Under the pieces are notes generated by a model that was not told where the DNA came from, searched no databases, and saw nothing but the letters and a program-made list of their open reading frames with translations. A program made the position numbers and the translations under genes. A DNA stretch of 64,000 nucleotides from Tessaracoccus rhinocerotis (GTDB lineage Bacteria; Actinomycetota; Actinomycetes; Propionibacteriales; Propionibacteriaceae). The stretch covers positions 890,334-954,333 of the forward strand of contig NZ_VKKG01000001.1 in assembly GCF_007197885.1 (NCBI RefSeq), in the 5' to 3' direction. Shown in pieces: positions 15,247 to 24,360 of this stretch (positions are counted from its first letter, which is position 1; each line of letters starts with the position of its first letter).

Positions 15247-16770
15247 TCAAGCAGTGTCGTCGTCGGCGGCGATCAACTCGACGACCGTGTCCACGCTCAC
15301 GCCTGGGCCGTTGCTCAGTTCCCCGATCTTGCGCCGGTCCTTCAGGACAACGATCCTGTCCCCCAGCCGCACCACCTCGTCCAACTCCGAGGAGATGAAG
15401 ACCACCGCCATACCCTCGTCGGCGAGGTGGGCGATCTGCTTCTGGATCGCGAGCTTCGCCGCGATGTCGATCCCCTTGGTGGGCTCGTCGAGCACCAGGA
15501 CCCGGGGGCGGGTGGCCAGCCAGCGCGCCAGCAGCACCTTCTGCTGCGCACCGCCGGACAGCGTGCCGACCAGCGTCTCCGGGCGGACGTCGCCGATCCC
15601 CAGGACCTCGATGTACCACTCGACGGTCTCCTGCCGCTCCTGCCTGGAGACCGGCCTGCCCCAGCCGCGGTTCGCCTGCAGCGCGAGCATGATGTTGTCG
15701 GAGATGCTCATCGACTCGATGACCCCGCCGAGGTGCCTGTTCTCGGGTGAGAGGACGAGTCGACGCCGCAGCCCCGCTCCCGGCCCCGAGCGGGTGACGG
15801 GCCTGCCTGCAACGAGCAACGCACCGCTCTCGGAGCGGTCGGTGGCCGTGAGCAGCCGGGCCAGCTCGGTCCGCCCGGAGCCGCGCAGCCCGGCCAGGGC
15901 CACGATCTCGCCCGGGAACAGCTCGAGGTGCGTGGCCTCGAACTCGCCGTCGCGGCCAATGTCGCGGGCCACCAGCACGGGGGGCCCCTCTGGGTCCTGC
16001 TGGTGGGCACGGCGCTGCGATCCGAGGGCCTGCAGCTCCTCGAAGTCCTGGCCCAGCATCTTGGAGATCAGCTCGGCACGGTCGATGTCGTCGGTGGCGA
16101 ACTCGCCCACCACGCGCCCGTCGCGCAGCACTGTGATGCGGTCGCTGATGGCGTAGACCTGTTCGAGGAAGTGCGAGACGAACACGACCGCGACGCCGCT
16201 GTCGCGGAGCTGGCGGACCACCTTGAACAACCGGTTGACGTCGGCTGGTTCGAGCGACGAGGTGGGCTCGTCCAGCAGCACCACCCGCGGATCGCCAACC
16301 ATGGCGCGGGCAATGGCGACGAGTTGCTGGACGGGCGGGGTCAGCGCGTCCAGCCTGGTGCGCGGGTCGAGGTCAGCGAGCCCGAGGCGCGCCAGTTGCT
16401 CACTGGCGGAGGTGCGCAGGGCACGCCAGTCGATCCCGAACCTCCCGCGCGGCTCGTTGCCCAGCATGATGTTCTCCGCCACGCTCAGCCGGTGGCCCAG
16501 CTCGATGTCCTGGAACACCGTGGCGATGCCGAGGTCCCGGCTGGCCGCCGGTGAGTTGAGCACCACCGACTCCCCGTCGAGGAGCACCTCGCCGGAGGCA
16601 GGGGCGTTGACGCCGGTGAGCACCTTCACGACCGTCGACTTGCCGGCGCCGTTCTGGCCCATGAGGGCGTGCACCTCACCGGGGAAGAACCGGATGCTCG
16701 CGTCCTGCAGCGCCTCCACCCCGGGGAAGCTGACGGTGACTCCCCTGAGCTCGACCAGCGGCTCGGTCAT
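15247..16770 (-). CDS. Second sugar ABC transporter ATP-binding protein, double NBD (YtfR/RbsA type)
   Basis: 507-residue paralogue of the ytfR product; long stretches match, such as FVSHFLEQVYAISDR. NBD1 has Walker A GQNGAGKST near 38 and Walker B RVVLLDEPTSSLEP near 165, where the D-loop Asp is replaced by Glu. NBD2 has the degenerate GLRGSGRTE near 290, signature LSGGAQQKVLLARWLA near 400 and Walker B VLVLDEPTKGIDI near 420. Its start overlaps the lacI stop by ATGA, so it is co-translated with the regulator rather than with ytfQ. One double-NBD ATPase is enough for one transporter, so this one may serve a second set of permeases elsewhere or be an alternative subunit. Confidence 0.9.
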   Translation of the reverse strand: MTEPLVELRGVTVSFPGVEALQDASIRFFPGEVHALMGQNGAGKSTVVKVLTGVNAPASGEVLLDGESVVLNSPAASRDLGIATVFQDIELGHRLSVAENIMLGNEPRGRFGIDWRALRTSASEQLARLGLADLDPRTRLDALTPPVQQLVAIARAMVGDPRVVLLDEPTSSLEPADVNRLFKVVRQLRDSGVAVVFVSHFLEQVYAISDRITVLRDGRVVGEFATDDIDRAELISKMLGQDFEELQALGSQRRAHQQDPEGPPVLVARDIGRDGEFEATHLELFPGEIVALAGLRGSGRTELARLLTATDRSESGALLVAGRPVTRSGPGAGLRRRLVLSPENRHLGGVIESMSISDNIMLALQANRGWGRPVSRQERQETVEWYIEVLGIGDVRPETLVGTLSGGAQQKVLLARWLATRPRVLVLDEPTKGIDIAAKLAIQKQIAHLADEGMAVVFISSELDEVVRLGDRIVVLKDRRKIGELSNGPGVSVDTVVELIAADDDTA

Positions 16771-17795
16771 CTCGCACCGGACCTCGGCGCCGCCGTGGAG
16801 GACCGCACCACCAGGTCCACCCCCAGCTTCGTGCGCTGTGGGATCTCGCTGCCCTCGGCGGCAGCCTTCATCACCTCGACGGCCTTCACGCCCAGGTCGT
16901 GGAAGCCCTGTCGGACGGTGGTCAGTGGAGGCAGGAAGTGGGAGGCCAGCGGGACGTCGTCGAAGCCGACGACGCTGATCTCGTCGGGGACCGAGATGCC
17001 GCGGTCGTGGAAGCCGTGGACCAGACCGAGGGCCATCTCGTCGTTGGCCGCGAAGATCGCCGTGTAGTCGGGCCGGCGCTTGAGGCCCTTGGCGAAGTCA
17101 TAGGCGAAGTCCGCGGACCAGTCCCCCACGACGATGGGGCGCTCGCGCATCCCCCACTCCTTGCGCCTGTGGTTGTAGGCCCGCTCGCGGGCGCGGGCGT
17201 CGAGCCAGTCGAGCGGCCCCGACAGGTGCAGGACGTCGCGGTGCCCGAGATCCGCCAGGTGGTCGACGAGCAGGTTCGCGCCCTGCTTCTGGTCCAGGGA
17301 GACGGTCAGGAAGTTGGGGTCGCCCTCGGCCTTGATCACCAGCACGGGCACGTCGATGTTGATCCGACGCAGCGTCGCCACCGATGAGGACCGGGGAGCG
17401 ATGACGCACAGGGCGTCGACACCCTGGCCCGTCAGGTGGTCCACTGCGGCCTGCGGTGACAGTTCGCCCTCCTCGTCCTGCAGACCCACGGAGGTCACGA
17501 AGTAGCCGGCCGCGCGGGCGGCGGTCTCCACGCCGCGCAGCATGCTGCTGGGCCCGTACTCCTGGGCGGCCTCCACCAGCACCCCGAAGCGTCGGGTCTT
17601 CTGGGTTGCCAGCGCCCGGGCGGCGACGTTGGGACGGTAGTTGAGTTGCGCGATCACCTCCAGGACCCGCTTGCGGGTCTCCGGTCGGATGCTCGGGTGG
17701 TTGTTGACGACGCGGGACACGGTCATGTGCGAGACACCGGCGGCGGCAGCCACCTGCCGGATGTTGGGCCGTGCCGGCAACGTCTGGTCACTCAT
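16767..17795 (-). CDS. LacI-family transcriptional regulator of the furanoside locus
   Basis: 342-residue repressor. The N-terminal helix-turn-helix reads NIRQVAAAAGVSHMTVSRVV (residues about 9-30) and is followed by the LacI hinge YRPNVAARALATQ. The C-terminal two-thirds is a sugar-binding periplasmic-type fold (VGFDDVPLASHFLPPLTTVRQGF near 280). The ATG at 17795 is preceded by GGGAGTG; the longer frame adds 20 residues with no family match. Divergent from the GH127 gene and overlapping the downstream ATPase gene by ATGA. Likely binds the TGTTmCCGGkAACA palindromes at 15185 and 17921 and releases them on binding a sugar from the imported ligand (inference). Confidence 0.92.
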   Translation of the reverse strand: MSDQTLPARPNIRQVAAAAGVSHMTVSRVVNNHPSIRPETRKRVLEVIAQLNYRPNVAARALATQKTRRFGVLVEAAQEYGPSSMLRGVETAARAAGYFVTSVGLQDEEGELSPQAAVDHLTGQGVDALCVIAPRSSSVATLRRINIDVPVLVIKAEGDPNFLTVSLDQKQGANLLVDHLADLGHRDVLHLSGPLDWLDARARERAYNHRRKEWGMRERPIVVGDWSADFAYDFAKGLKRRPDYTAIFAANDEMALGLVHGFHDRGISVPDEISVVGFDDVPLASHFLPPLTTVRQGFHDLGVKAVEVMKAAAEGSEIPQRTKLGVDLVVRSSTAAPRSGAR

Positions 17796-17906
17796 CGGCA
17801 CTCCCTTCCCGGACATCGTGACGGCCCCGCTGGCGTTCGTCCGCGGGTCAGGCACCAGTGTGGCACCACTGTGCGGGAAGGGTGTGAATCGCCCTCCCGA
17901 AAAGGG

Positions 17907-17935
17907 TTATCGAAACCGATTGTTCCCGGTAACAT
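17907..17935 (+). promoter_or_regulatory. GH127 promoter with overlapping LacI-type operator
   Basis: The palindrome TGTTCCCGGTAACA (17921-17934) is the inverted copy of the ytfQ operator and again contains a TAACAT -10-like hexamer (17930-17935). A weak -35 (TTATCG, 17907-17912) lies 17 nt upstream. A second partial palindrome, ATCGAAACCGAT, sits at 17909-17920 immediately before it. Placement between divergent lacI and GH127 suggests control of both, including autoregulation. Confidence 0.65.
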
Positions 17936-17994
17936 CCCTCGGACGGACGTCACCGAACGACGTTTCCGGAGCTCGACTCGAGGAGGAGTAGGCA

Positions 17995-20361
17995 ATGAAA
18001 TCGTCACAACCATGGCACGCACGGCTTTCCCGTCGCGGTGTCCTCGTGGGGGGCGCGGTCGCAGGGGGAACGCTGACCGCAGGCACCCTGCTGCCGCAGC
18101 TGGGGTCCGCGGCACCACCCACCCCCGCGGCGACCGCGGCAGCCCGGCTGATAGCCAACCCGGCGGGCTGGTCGGTGGAGCCGTTCCCCCTCTCGGACGT
18201 CACCCTGGACCCGGGCAGCGTCTTCGAGCGCGGCCGACGCAACATGCTGGAATTGGCACGTCGCTACCCGCTCGAGAGCCTGTTGGTCATCTTCCGCCTG
18301 CAGGCGGGACTCATCACCCGGGAGGAGGCCCTGGCCGCCCGTCCTGCCGGCGGTTGGGAGGGCTGGCCCGACGGGGGCGTCGATGCCGCCATCGAGCAGC
18401 GCTGGGGTGACGACTATGTGCGGGGCACGAACCGGGCCGGGGCATCGGGCCTGCTGCGCGGCCACTACAGCGGACACATGCTGTCCATGCTCTCCATGGC
18501 CTATGCATCCACCCACGACGAGGCCATCCTGCAGCGGGTGCAGCAACTCGTCGACGGTCTCGAGGAGTGCCGCGCCGCGATGGCCGCGGGCAAGGGCGGC
18601 GTCACGTACTCGCACCCCGGCTTCCTGTCCGCCTACGGCGAGTGGCAGTTCTCGGCGCTGGAGGAGTTCGCCCCCTACGGCGAGATCTGGGCGCCGTACT
18701 ACACCCTCGCCAAGATCCTGGCCGGGCTGGTGGAGGCGTACCGCCACTGCGGATACCAGCCCGCGCTGGCACTGGCGCAGGGCATCGGGCACTGGGTGCA
18801 CAGCAGGCTCTCCAAGTGCTCCGTCGAGCAGCTGCAGCGGATGTGGTCCATCTACATCGGCGGCGAGTTCGGCGGCATGAACGAGGCGCTCTACGACCTG
18901 TGGGTCATCTCGGAGGGCCAGCCGGACCCGTACGACGCGCCTCGCGACGAGTTCCTCGAATGCGCGCAGCTCTTCGACCAGGATCGACTGATCGCCTCCT
19001 GCACGGCCGGCGAGGATCCCCTCACTGACCTGCACGCGAACCAGCACATCCCCCAGTTCGTCGGCTACGCCAAGCTGGCAGCGGCCGAACTGACGCCCCG
19101 GGCCGGCGCGGAGGGCTTCGACTACCACGCCACGGCCCGGAACTTCTACGCGATGATCAATCCGGGTCGGATGTATGCCCACGGCGGTACCGGCGAAGGC
19201 GAGATGTGGGGTCCCCCGCACACCGTCGCCGGGGACATCGGCAGCCGCAACGCCGAGTCGTGCGCGGCATACAACATGTTGAAGGTGTCCCGGTCCCTGT
19301 TCTTCATGGAACCGGACGCCGCCTACATGGACTACTACGAGCGCACCCTGCTCAACCACGTCCTCGGCGGGCGCACCCGCGGACTCGACAACGCCGACAA
19401 CGAGGGCACGGCCCTGAGCCCCGGCAACTGCTACATGTATCCGGTCCACCCCGGGGCCACCAAGGAGTACGGCAACGGCAACATCGGCACCTGTTGCGGC
19501 GGCAGCGCCCTCGAGAGCCACATCAAGTACCAGGACACCATCTGGACCCACGCCAAGGACGACTCGGCGCTCTACGTGAACCTGTACATGCCCTCAACCC
19601 TGGACTGGACCACCAAGGGGGTCGTGGTGCAGCAGATCACGGAGTACCCCCAAGCGGAAACGTCCAACATCACCGTCACCGACGGTGGGGGCGAGTTTGC
19701 GCTGCACGTCCGGATCCCCGCCTGGACCAACGGTGCGACCGTGGCCGTCAACGGCGCGGAGCCGGAGTCGGCGGCCAGCGGCGGCTACCACGTCGTCCCG
19801 GCCCGGAGGTGGGCCGTCGGCGACACCGTCGAGGTCACGATCCCGATGGAGCTGCGCACGGAGGCCTCCGACGACCGGGCCGACATCCAGTCCCTGTTCT
19901 ACGGACCGACCCTGCTCAATGCACTCGGCAGTTCCAAGTCGTTCCTGAACTTCAGCTTCTACCGGCGGCTGGGGCTCGATGCCACCATCCAGCACGGGTA
20001 CCGGCGTCGGACCGACGAGACCCACGGCCACTTCCTGTTCGAGATCGACGGCACCACCTTCGAGCCCGCCTGGAACGGCAACAACTCCGCCTACCACATG
20101 TACTTCCAGCGCTCGGAGGACACCATCGCCTTCGCCGGCGCCGACTCGGGGCTGCGGAACCCGCAGCGCACCCTGGTCCGGGACGGCCGGGAACAGACTG
20201 TGACGCTGCTGGACGAGGTCTGGGAGTCGGCCCCGTTCGTCGACCGAGGCGAGTTCCTGGCGGCGGTGCGCGACGTCACCGACGACTGGCAGGCAGCCGG
20301 GCAGCTCAGCTCCCGCAACCGCCAGACCATCCTCGTGACGGCCGGGAAGGCGAGGCTCTGA
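17995..20361 (+). CDS. Tat-exported GH127 family beta-L-arabinofuranosidase
   Basis: 788-residue secreted glycosidase (DUF1680/GH127), a family that releases L-arabinofuranose from beta-linked arabino-oligosaccharides. The N-terminus has a twin-arginine signal (LSRRGVLVGGAVAGG) with a cleavage region near residue 40, so it is probably exported folded with its metal. The catalytic zinc-cysteine site is complete: Glu421 and Cys423 in AESCAAYN and Cys500-Cys501 in NIGTCCGG. The 77-residue spacing between Cys423 and Cys500 equals that of Cys340 and Cys417 in Bifidobacterium HypBA1, so Cys500 is the predicted nucleophile. A GGTGEGE stretch (about 397-403) may hold the acid/base. RBS GAGGAGGAG. It shares an operator with the transporter, so the released sugar is probably its ligand. 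Confidence 0.9.
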   Translation: MKSSQPWHARLSRRGVLVGGAVAGGTLTAGTLLPQLGSAAPPTPAATAAARLIANPAGWSVEPFPLSDVTLDPGSVFERGRRNMLELARRYPLESLLVIFRLQAGLITREEALAARPAGGWEGWPDGGVDAAIEQRWGDDYVRGTNRAGASGLLRGHYSGHMLSMLSMAYASTHDEAILQRVQQLVDGLEECRAAMAAGKGGVTYSHPGFLSAYGEWQFSALEEFAPYGEIWAPYYTLAKILAGLVEAYRHCGYQPALALAQGIGHWVHSRLSKCSVEQLQRMWSIYIGGEFGGMNEALYDLWVISEGQPDPYDAPRDEFLECAQLFDQDRLIASCTAGEDPLTDLHANQHIPQFVGYAKLAAAELTPRAGAEGFDYHATARNFYAMINPGRMYAHGGTGEGEMWGPPHTVAGDIGSRNAESCAAYNMLKVSRSLFFMEPDAAYMDYYERTLLNHVLGGRTRGLDNADNEGTALSPGNCYMYPVHPGATKEYGNGNIGTCCGGSALESHIKYQDTIWTHAKDDSALYVNLYMPSTLDWTTKGVVVQQITEYPQAETSNITVTDGGGEFALHVRIPAWTNGATVAVNGAEPESAASGGYHVVPARRWAVGDTVEVTIPMELRTEASDDRADIQSLFYGPTLLNALGSSKSFLNFSFYRRLGLDATIQHGYRRRTDETHGHFLFEIDGTTFEPAWNGNNSAYHMYFQRSEDTIAFAGADSGLRNPQRTLVRDGREQTVTLLDEVWESAPFVDRGEFLAAVRDVTDDWQAAGQLSSRNRQTILVTAGKARL

Positions 20362-20363
20362 CA

Positions 20364-22649
20364 ATGACTACGAAGGAGAAGAACGTGAACAGGAGCCGAG
20401 GCCCAATCGGGCGGCTCGCCGTGGCGGCGCTGGTGTTGGCCACCGCCGTGATGGGATCGCTGGCCCCCGCCGCGGGAGCCGCCCCCATCAACGTGGCCCT
20501 GGCCACCAACCCGGGCGGCAACGGCCCCACCGTCGAGTTGTCGCACGTCAACGCGGGCTCACCGGAGATCCTCATCGATGGCGCCTCCGGCAACGGGAGC
20601 GACCGGGGGACCAACTGGAACGCCTGGCCGGAGAGCAGCGGCACGACCGTCACGCTCAGCTGGCCGTTCCTGGTGGACGTGAGCAGCACCACGTTCCACG
20701 CCTGGACCGACTGCCCCACCACCACCAGCTGCGGCGGCGGGGTGTACATCCCCTCCGACGTGGAGGTCCAGACCTGGGACAAGGAGTCCGAGGACTGGGT
20801 CGCCGTCACGCTGGCCGGTGCGGCACCGATGATGCCCGTCGGCGTCGACGACGTGCGGGACTACCCGATCAGCCACGAGTTCGAGGAGGTGCGCACGTCG
20901 TCGCTCCGCTTCACCTTCCCCGGCCAGAACCGGCCTGTGGGAGCCACGGAGGTGGAGGTCTTCGGTGAGAACACCGACGTCCCGAGCATCGATCCCGACC
21001 CGATCGACCCCGGCCACCCCGGTGTCTTCATCGAGCACGAGCAGGTGGAGCTGCGCACGGTCCCCGGCGAACTGCCAGACCTCCCCGATACCATCTGGGC
21101 CCTGTACGAGGCCGACGTGGACCGAGCAGACGCCGGCCTTTCCCCTCTGGTCAATGATCTTGCCGTGGTCTGGGACGCCGACGCGGTGGCCGCAACGGAC
21201 TATGACGAGGCCGGCGATTCCTTCACCATCCCCGGAACCGTCGACGCCGTCGCTCTCTCGGCGACGGTCACGGTGCACGAGTCCCTCTCCGACGAGGTGA
21301 GCGAGGTCGACCCGGCCTCCACCCTCACCACACCAGGGCTCGCGCCGGTGTTCCCGGCAACCGTCACCGTCACCTACGCCGACGGTTCCCGCTCGAGCGG
21401 GGTTCCGGCCGACTGGGCCGCCGTCGTGGCCGGGGACTACGACGCCGTGGACGACTTCGCCCTGGTGGACGCAACCGTCGCCGGAGTCGTCAGGGAGGCG
21501 CTCGGCGTCTTCTTCGTCGTCGCACCCTCCCCCGCGGACGCCCCGCCGGTGCTCCTGCTCGACTTCGCCGAGGACTCCCTGGCGGCCAGCGGCTGGCACA
21601 CCACCGCGCCGCGCGTCAGCGTCCAGGCTGACCGGGGTGTCACCGACTCCGAGATCGTCGCACTCGAGTACTGCCTGACCGACTGCACCGAGGGTGGCGC
21701 GGGCTGGGCGGACTACTCCTTCCCGGTCTTCATCGAGGAGCAGGGCGAGGTGACCTTCCGTGCCCGGGCCACCGACGACGGCGGCCGCGTCGGCGAGGCG
21801 GAGATCCGGATCCGGATCGACACCTCGGCACCGACCACGACCGCCACCGAGGCGGTCGAGGGCCGCGACGCAGTGGTCGAGCTCAACGCCTCCGACGGCG
21901 AACACGGCTCGGGCGTGACCCGGACCGTGTGGTCCTCCGGCCCCTCCAGCGACCCGAACAGCTCGGAGAACGTGATGTGGGGTACCTACGACCCGGCCGA
22001 GAAGATCCAGATACAGCTGTCCACGGAGCGCCGGACCTACGTCCACTTCCGCTCGGAGGACGCGGCGGGCCACGTCGAGGATGTCCGGACGCTCGAGTAC
22101 GAGCCGGCCGAGGAGGCCGAGCCGACCCCGACCCTCGAGCCGAGCCCGGATCCCAGCCCCGAACCGACCGGTGAGCCCAGCACGACGCCGAGCGGGCGGC
22201 CCACTCCAGCGCCCACCACCTCGCCGTCCACCCCGGCGCTCGACGTCTATTCAACGCCGGGCTTCCACAACGTGAACGGCCGGCGGTGGTACACCACCTG
22301 CGAGCCGTACTCGCAGACCATCCGGTGCACCACCCAGATCTGGGCCACCCAGGTCACCGGCGAGAACGGCACCTTCGCCAATCGGTCCGGATGGTACTTC
22401 AACAACCTGACCTACCTGCCGTACATGAGCCGCACACAGTGGGCGGCCAACCCGCTGGGCAGGGCGGGCGCCTTCACCAGTGATGGGCGCCAGTGGCGAA
22501 CCGAGTGCGACACGGCTGCCACCGGGCGCGGTGGTTGCCGCTCCTTCGTGATGGCAGACGTCGTGCACGCCACGAAGGCCGCCGACGGCACCTGGCAGTT
22601 CCGGCAGCGGCACGAGTGGGTGTTCAACAACATCGTCCGCTTCGGCTGA
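20364..22649 (+). CDS. Secreted multidomain carbohydrate-binding-like protein with duplicated Cys/Trp C-terminal domain
   Basis: 761 residues, translated 2 nt after the GH127 stop, so coupled to it. Signal peptide residues 1-40 (RLAVAALVLATAVMGSLAPAAGA). Residues about 40-205 resemble an F5/8-type (discoidin) carbohydrate-binding module (VNAGSPEILIDGASGNGSDRG, ending in TEVEVFGE). Next is a bacterial Ig-like region with VTVTYADGSRSSGVPADW (about 335-360), then an OmpL47/Ig-like beta domain (about 430-575, RARATDDGGRVGEAEIRIRI). A Pro/Thr/Ser/Glu stalk (about 580-625) leads to a C-terminal domain, residues 629-761, made of two related repeats with NGRRW-TTC and DGRQW-TEC starts and FNN ends. 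No catalytic domain is recognised; likely binds wall or plant glycans near the partner enzyme. Confidence 0.8.
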   Translation: MTTKEKNVNRSRGPIGRLAVAALVLATAVMGSLAPAAGAAPINVALATNPGGNGPTVELSHVNAGSPEILIDGASGNGSDRGTNWNAWPESSGTTVTLSWPFLVDVSSTTFHAWTDCPTTTSCGGGVYIPSDVEVQTWDKESEDWVAVTLAGAAPMMPVGVDDVRDYPISHEFEEVRTSSLRFTFPGQNRPVGATEVEVFGENTDVPSIDPDPIDPGHPGVFIEHEQVELRTVPGELPDLPDTIWALYEADVDRADAGLSPLVNDLAVVWDADAVAATDYDEAGDSFTIPGTVDAVALSATVTVHESLSDEVSEVDPASTLTTPGLAPVFPATVTVTYADGSRSSGVPADWAAVVAGDYDAVDDFALVDATVAGVVREALGVFFVVAPSPADAPPVLLLDFAEDSLAASGWHTTAPRVSVQADRGVTDSEIVALEYCLTDCTEGGAGWADYSFPVFIEEQGEVTFRARATDDGGRVGEAEIRIRIDTSAPTTTATEAVEGRDAVVELNASDGEHGSGVTRTVWSSGPSSDPNSSENVMWGTYDPAEKIQIQLSTERRTYVHFRSEDAAGHVEDVRTLEYEPAEEAEPTPTLEPSPDPSPEPTGEPSTTPSGRPTPAPTTSPSTPALDVYSTPGFHNVNGRRWYTTCEPYSQTIRCTTQIWATQVTGENGTFANRSGWYFNNLTYLPYMSRTQWAANPLGRAGAFTSDGRQWRTECDTAATGRGGCRSFVMADVVHATKAADGTWQFRQRHEWVFNNIVRFG

Positions 22650-22672
22650 CCCGGACGCTCCAAGGAGCAGAG

Positions 22673-22708
22673 CGACGACGGCCACCCCGCCCGGGGTGGC
22701 CGTCGTCG
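22673..22708. terminator. 17-bp stem terminator between convergent genes
   Basis: Perfect inverted repeat CGACGACGGCCACCCCG-CC-CGGGGTGGCCGTCGTCG with a 2-nt nominal loop, 23 bp after the stop of the secreted protein gene and 27 bp before the stop of the convergent permease gene. There is no T-run, as is usual in high-GC actinobacteria. It could serve both strands. Confidence 0.75.
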
Positions 22709-22735
22709 TCGTGGTCGAGGGTGTCGTACCGGGTC

Positions 22736-24250
22736 TCAGCCCTCGATCAGCGAAAGGATCGGGCCCTGCATGAAGTAGATGATGAACATGACAGCCACCA
22801 CGTACATCAGCGGGTGGACCTGCTTGGCCCGACCGCGCACCAGCTTGATGAACACGTAGGCCAGGAAGCCTGCGCCGATGCCGACGGTGATCGAGTAGGC
22901 GAACGGCATCAGGATGATGGTCAGGAAGGCCGGGATAGCGAGGTCGGCGTCCTTCCAGTTGACGTCCACCACCTGGGCGATCATCAGGAAGCCCACGAAC
23001 ACCAGGACCGGCGAGGCCGCCTCGGAGGGGACCATGTTGATCAGTGGCGAGGCGATGATGGCCAGCAAGAAGGCGATGCCGGTGAACACCGACGCGAGAC
23101 CCGTGCGGGCGCCCTCGCCGACGCCGGCGGTCGACTCGACGTAGGCGGTGTTGGAGGAGACGGAGCCGAGGCCACCGGCCACGGCGGCCAGGGAGTCGAC
23201 GAGCAGGATCTCGGTGGTGTGCGGCGGCATGTCGTTCTCGTCGAGGATGCCACCTTCGGCGCCGACGGCCACCATCGTGCCCATGGTGTCGAAGAAGTCA
23301 GCGAGCAGGAGCGAGAACACGAGCACCAGCAGGGCGACGAAGCGCGTGACGGAGAATTGGCCGTCCACGAAGAAAGCGCCCACCATGTCCACGCGGCCCA
23401 ACAGGCTGAGGTCCGGTGCGGCGAAGTTGCCGAGCTCGGGGACGTTGAGCGCCCACCCGGTCGCGTTCTCGGCGCTCTGCGGGCCGAGCTTCGAGACGGC
23501 CTCGATGATGATGGCGAGGACGGTGGCGGTGACGATCGAGATCAGCATCGCGCCCTTGACCCTGAGCACGTGCAGCGCGATCAGCAGGAACAGTCCGACG
23601 ACGAAGACGAGGATGGGCCAACCCATGAGCGAGCCGGCGATGCCGAGCTCGACCGGCGGGGTGGCGGTGCTGCGGACCACGCCGGCGTTGATCAGGCCGA
23701 CGAAGGCGATGAACAGGCCGATGCCGACGCTGATGGCTGTGCGCAGCGCCTTCGGCACCGCCTTGAACACGGCGGTCCGGAAGCCGGTCAGCACCAGGAT
23801 GGTGATCAGGATGCCCTCCCACACCACCAGGCCCATGGCCTGCGGCCACGTCATCTGCGGCGCGAGGACGTAGGCGACCAGGGCATTGAGGCCCAGTCCT
23901 GTCGCCAGACCGATCGGGAACCGGCCGATGACGCCCATCAGGATGGTCATGACGCCGGCGATCAGTGCGGTGGCAGCGGCCACCATGCCGATCGAAGCGG
24001 CGACCGCGCCGTCGACGTCCGGCGAGACGCCCGAGATGAGCAGGCCGTTCTTGTCGGTGGCCGTGCCGATGATGAGGGGGTTCAGCGCGATGATGTAGGC
24101 CATCGCGAAGAAGGTCACGAGGCCACCGCGCAACTCCTGCCCGACGGTGGAACCGCGGCCGGTGATGTTGAAGTGTCGTTCGATCCAGGAGCTGGTGTCC
24201 GCCGGGGCGGACTCGGGCCGACGGACGGCCTTTGGGGACTTGTTGATCAC
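22736..24250 (-). CDS. NCS2-type purine permease (AzgA family)
   Basis: Proton-coupled nucleobase importer (adenine/guanine/hypoxanthine in the AzgA group), 504 residues. Family features: WIERHFNITGRGSTVGQELRGG near the N-terminus, TFFAMAYIIALNP, about twelve further hydrophobic helices, and the conserved motif LADFFDTMGTMVAVG near 300 with SSNTAYVESTAGVGEGARTG near 355. The GTG at 24250 is chosen because residues match the family from here; its ribosome binding site is weak, so the start is less certain than the product. Divergent from the lipoprotein gene at 24361. Confidence 0.88.
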   Translation of the reverse strand: MINKSPKAVRRPESAPADTSSWIERHFNITGRGSTVGQELRGGLVTFFAMAYIIALNPLIIGTATDKNGLLISGVSPDVDGAVAASIGMVAAATALIAGVMTILMGVIGRFPIGLATGLGLNALVAYVLAPQMTWPQAMGLVVWEGILITILVLTGFRTAVFKAVPKALRTAISVGIGLFIAFVGLINAGVVRSTATPPVELGIAGSLMGWPILVFVVGLFLLIALHVLRVKGAMLISIVTATVLAIIIEAVSKLGPQSAENATGWALNVPELGNFAAPDLSLLGRVDMVGAFFVDGQFSVTRFVALLVLVFSLLLADFFDTMGTMVAVGAEGGILDENDMPPHTTEILLVDSLAAVAGGLGSVSSNTAYVESTAGVGEGARTGLASVFTGIAFLLAIIASPLINMVPSEAASPVLVFVGFLMIAQVVDVNWKDADLAIPAFLTIILMPFAYSITVGIGAGFLAYVFIKLVRGRAKQVHPLMYVVAVMFIIYFMQGPILSLIEG

Positions 24251-24360
24251 GGGCGACCATGTTAGCGGCCCTGAGCTGATCACGCCGCGTGCCCGCGTGG
24301 TACCGAGCGACCTCCTGGACCCGGTAGATTCTGACATGAGGAAAGGCAGGATCCACGAAC

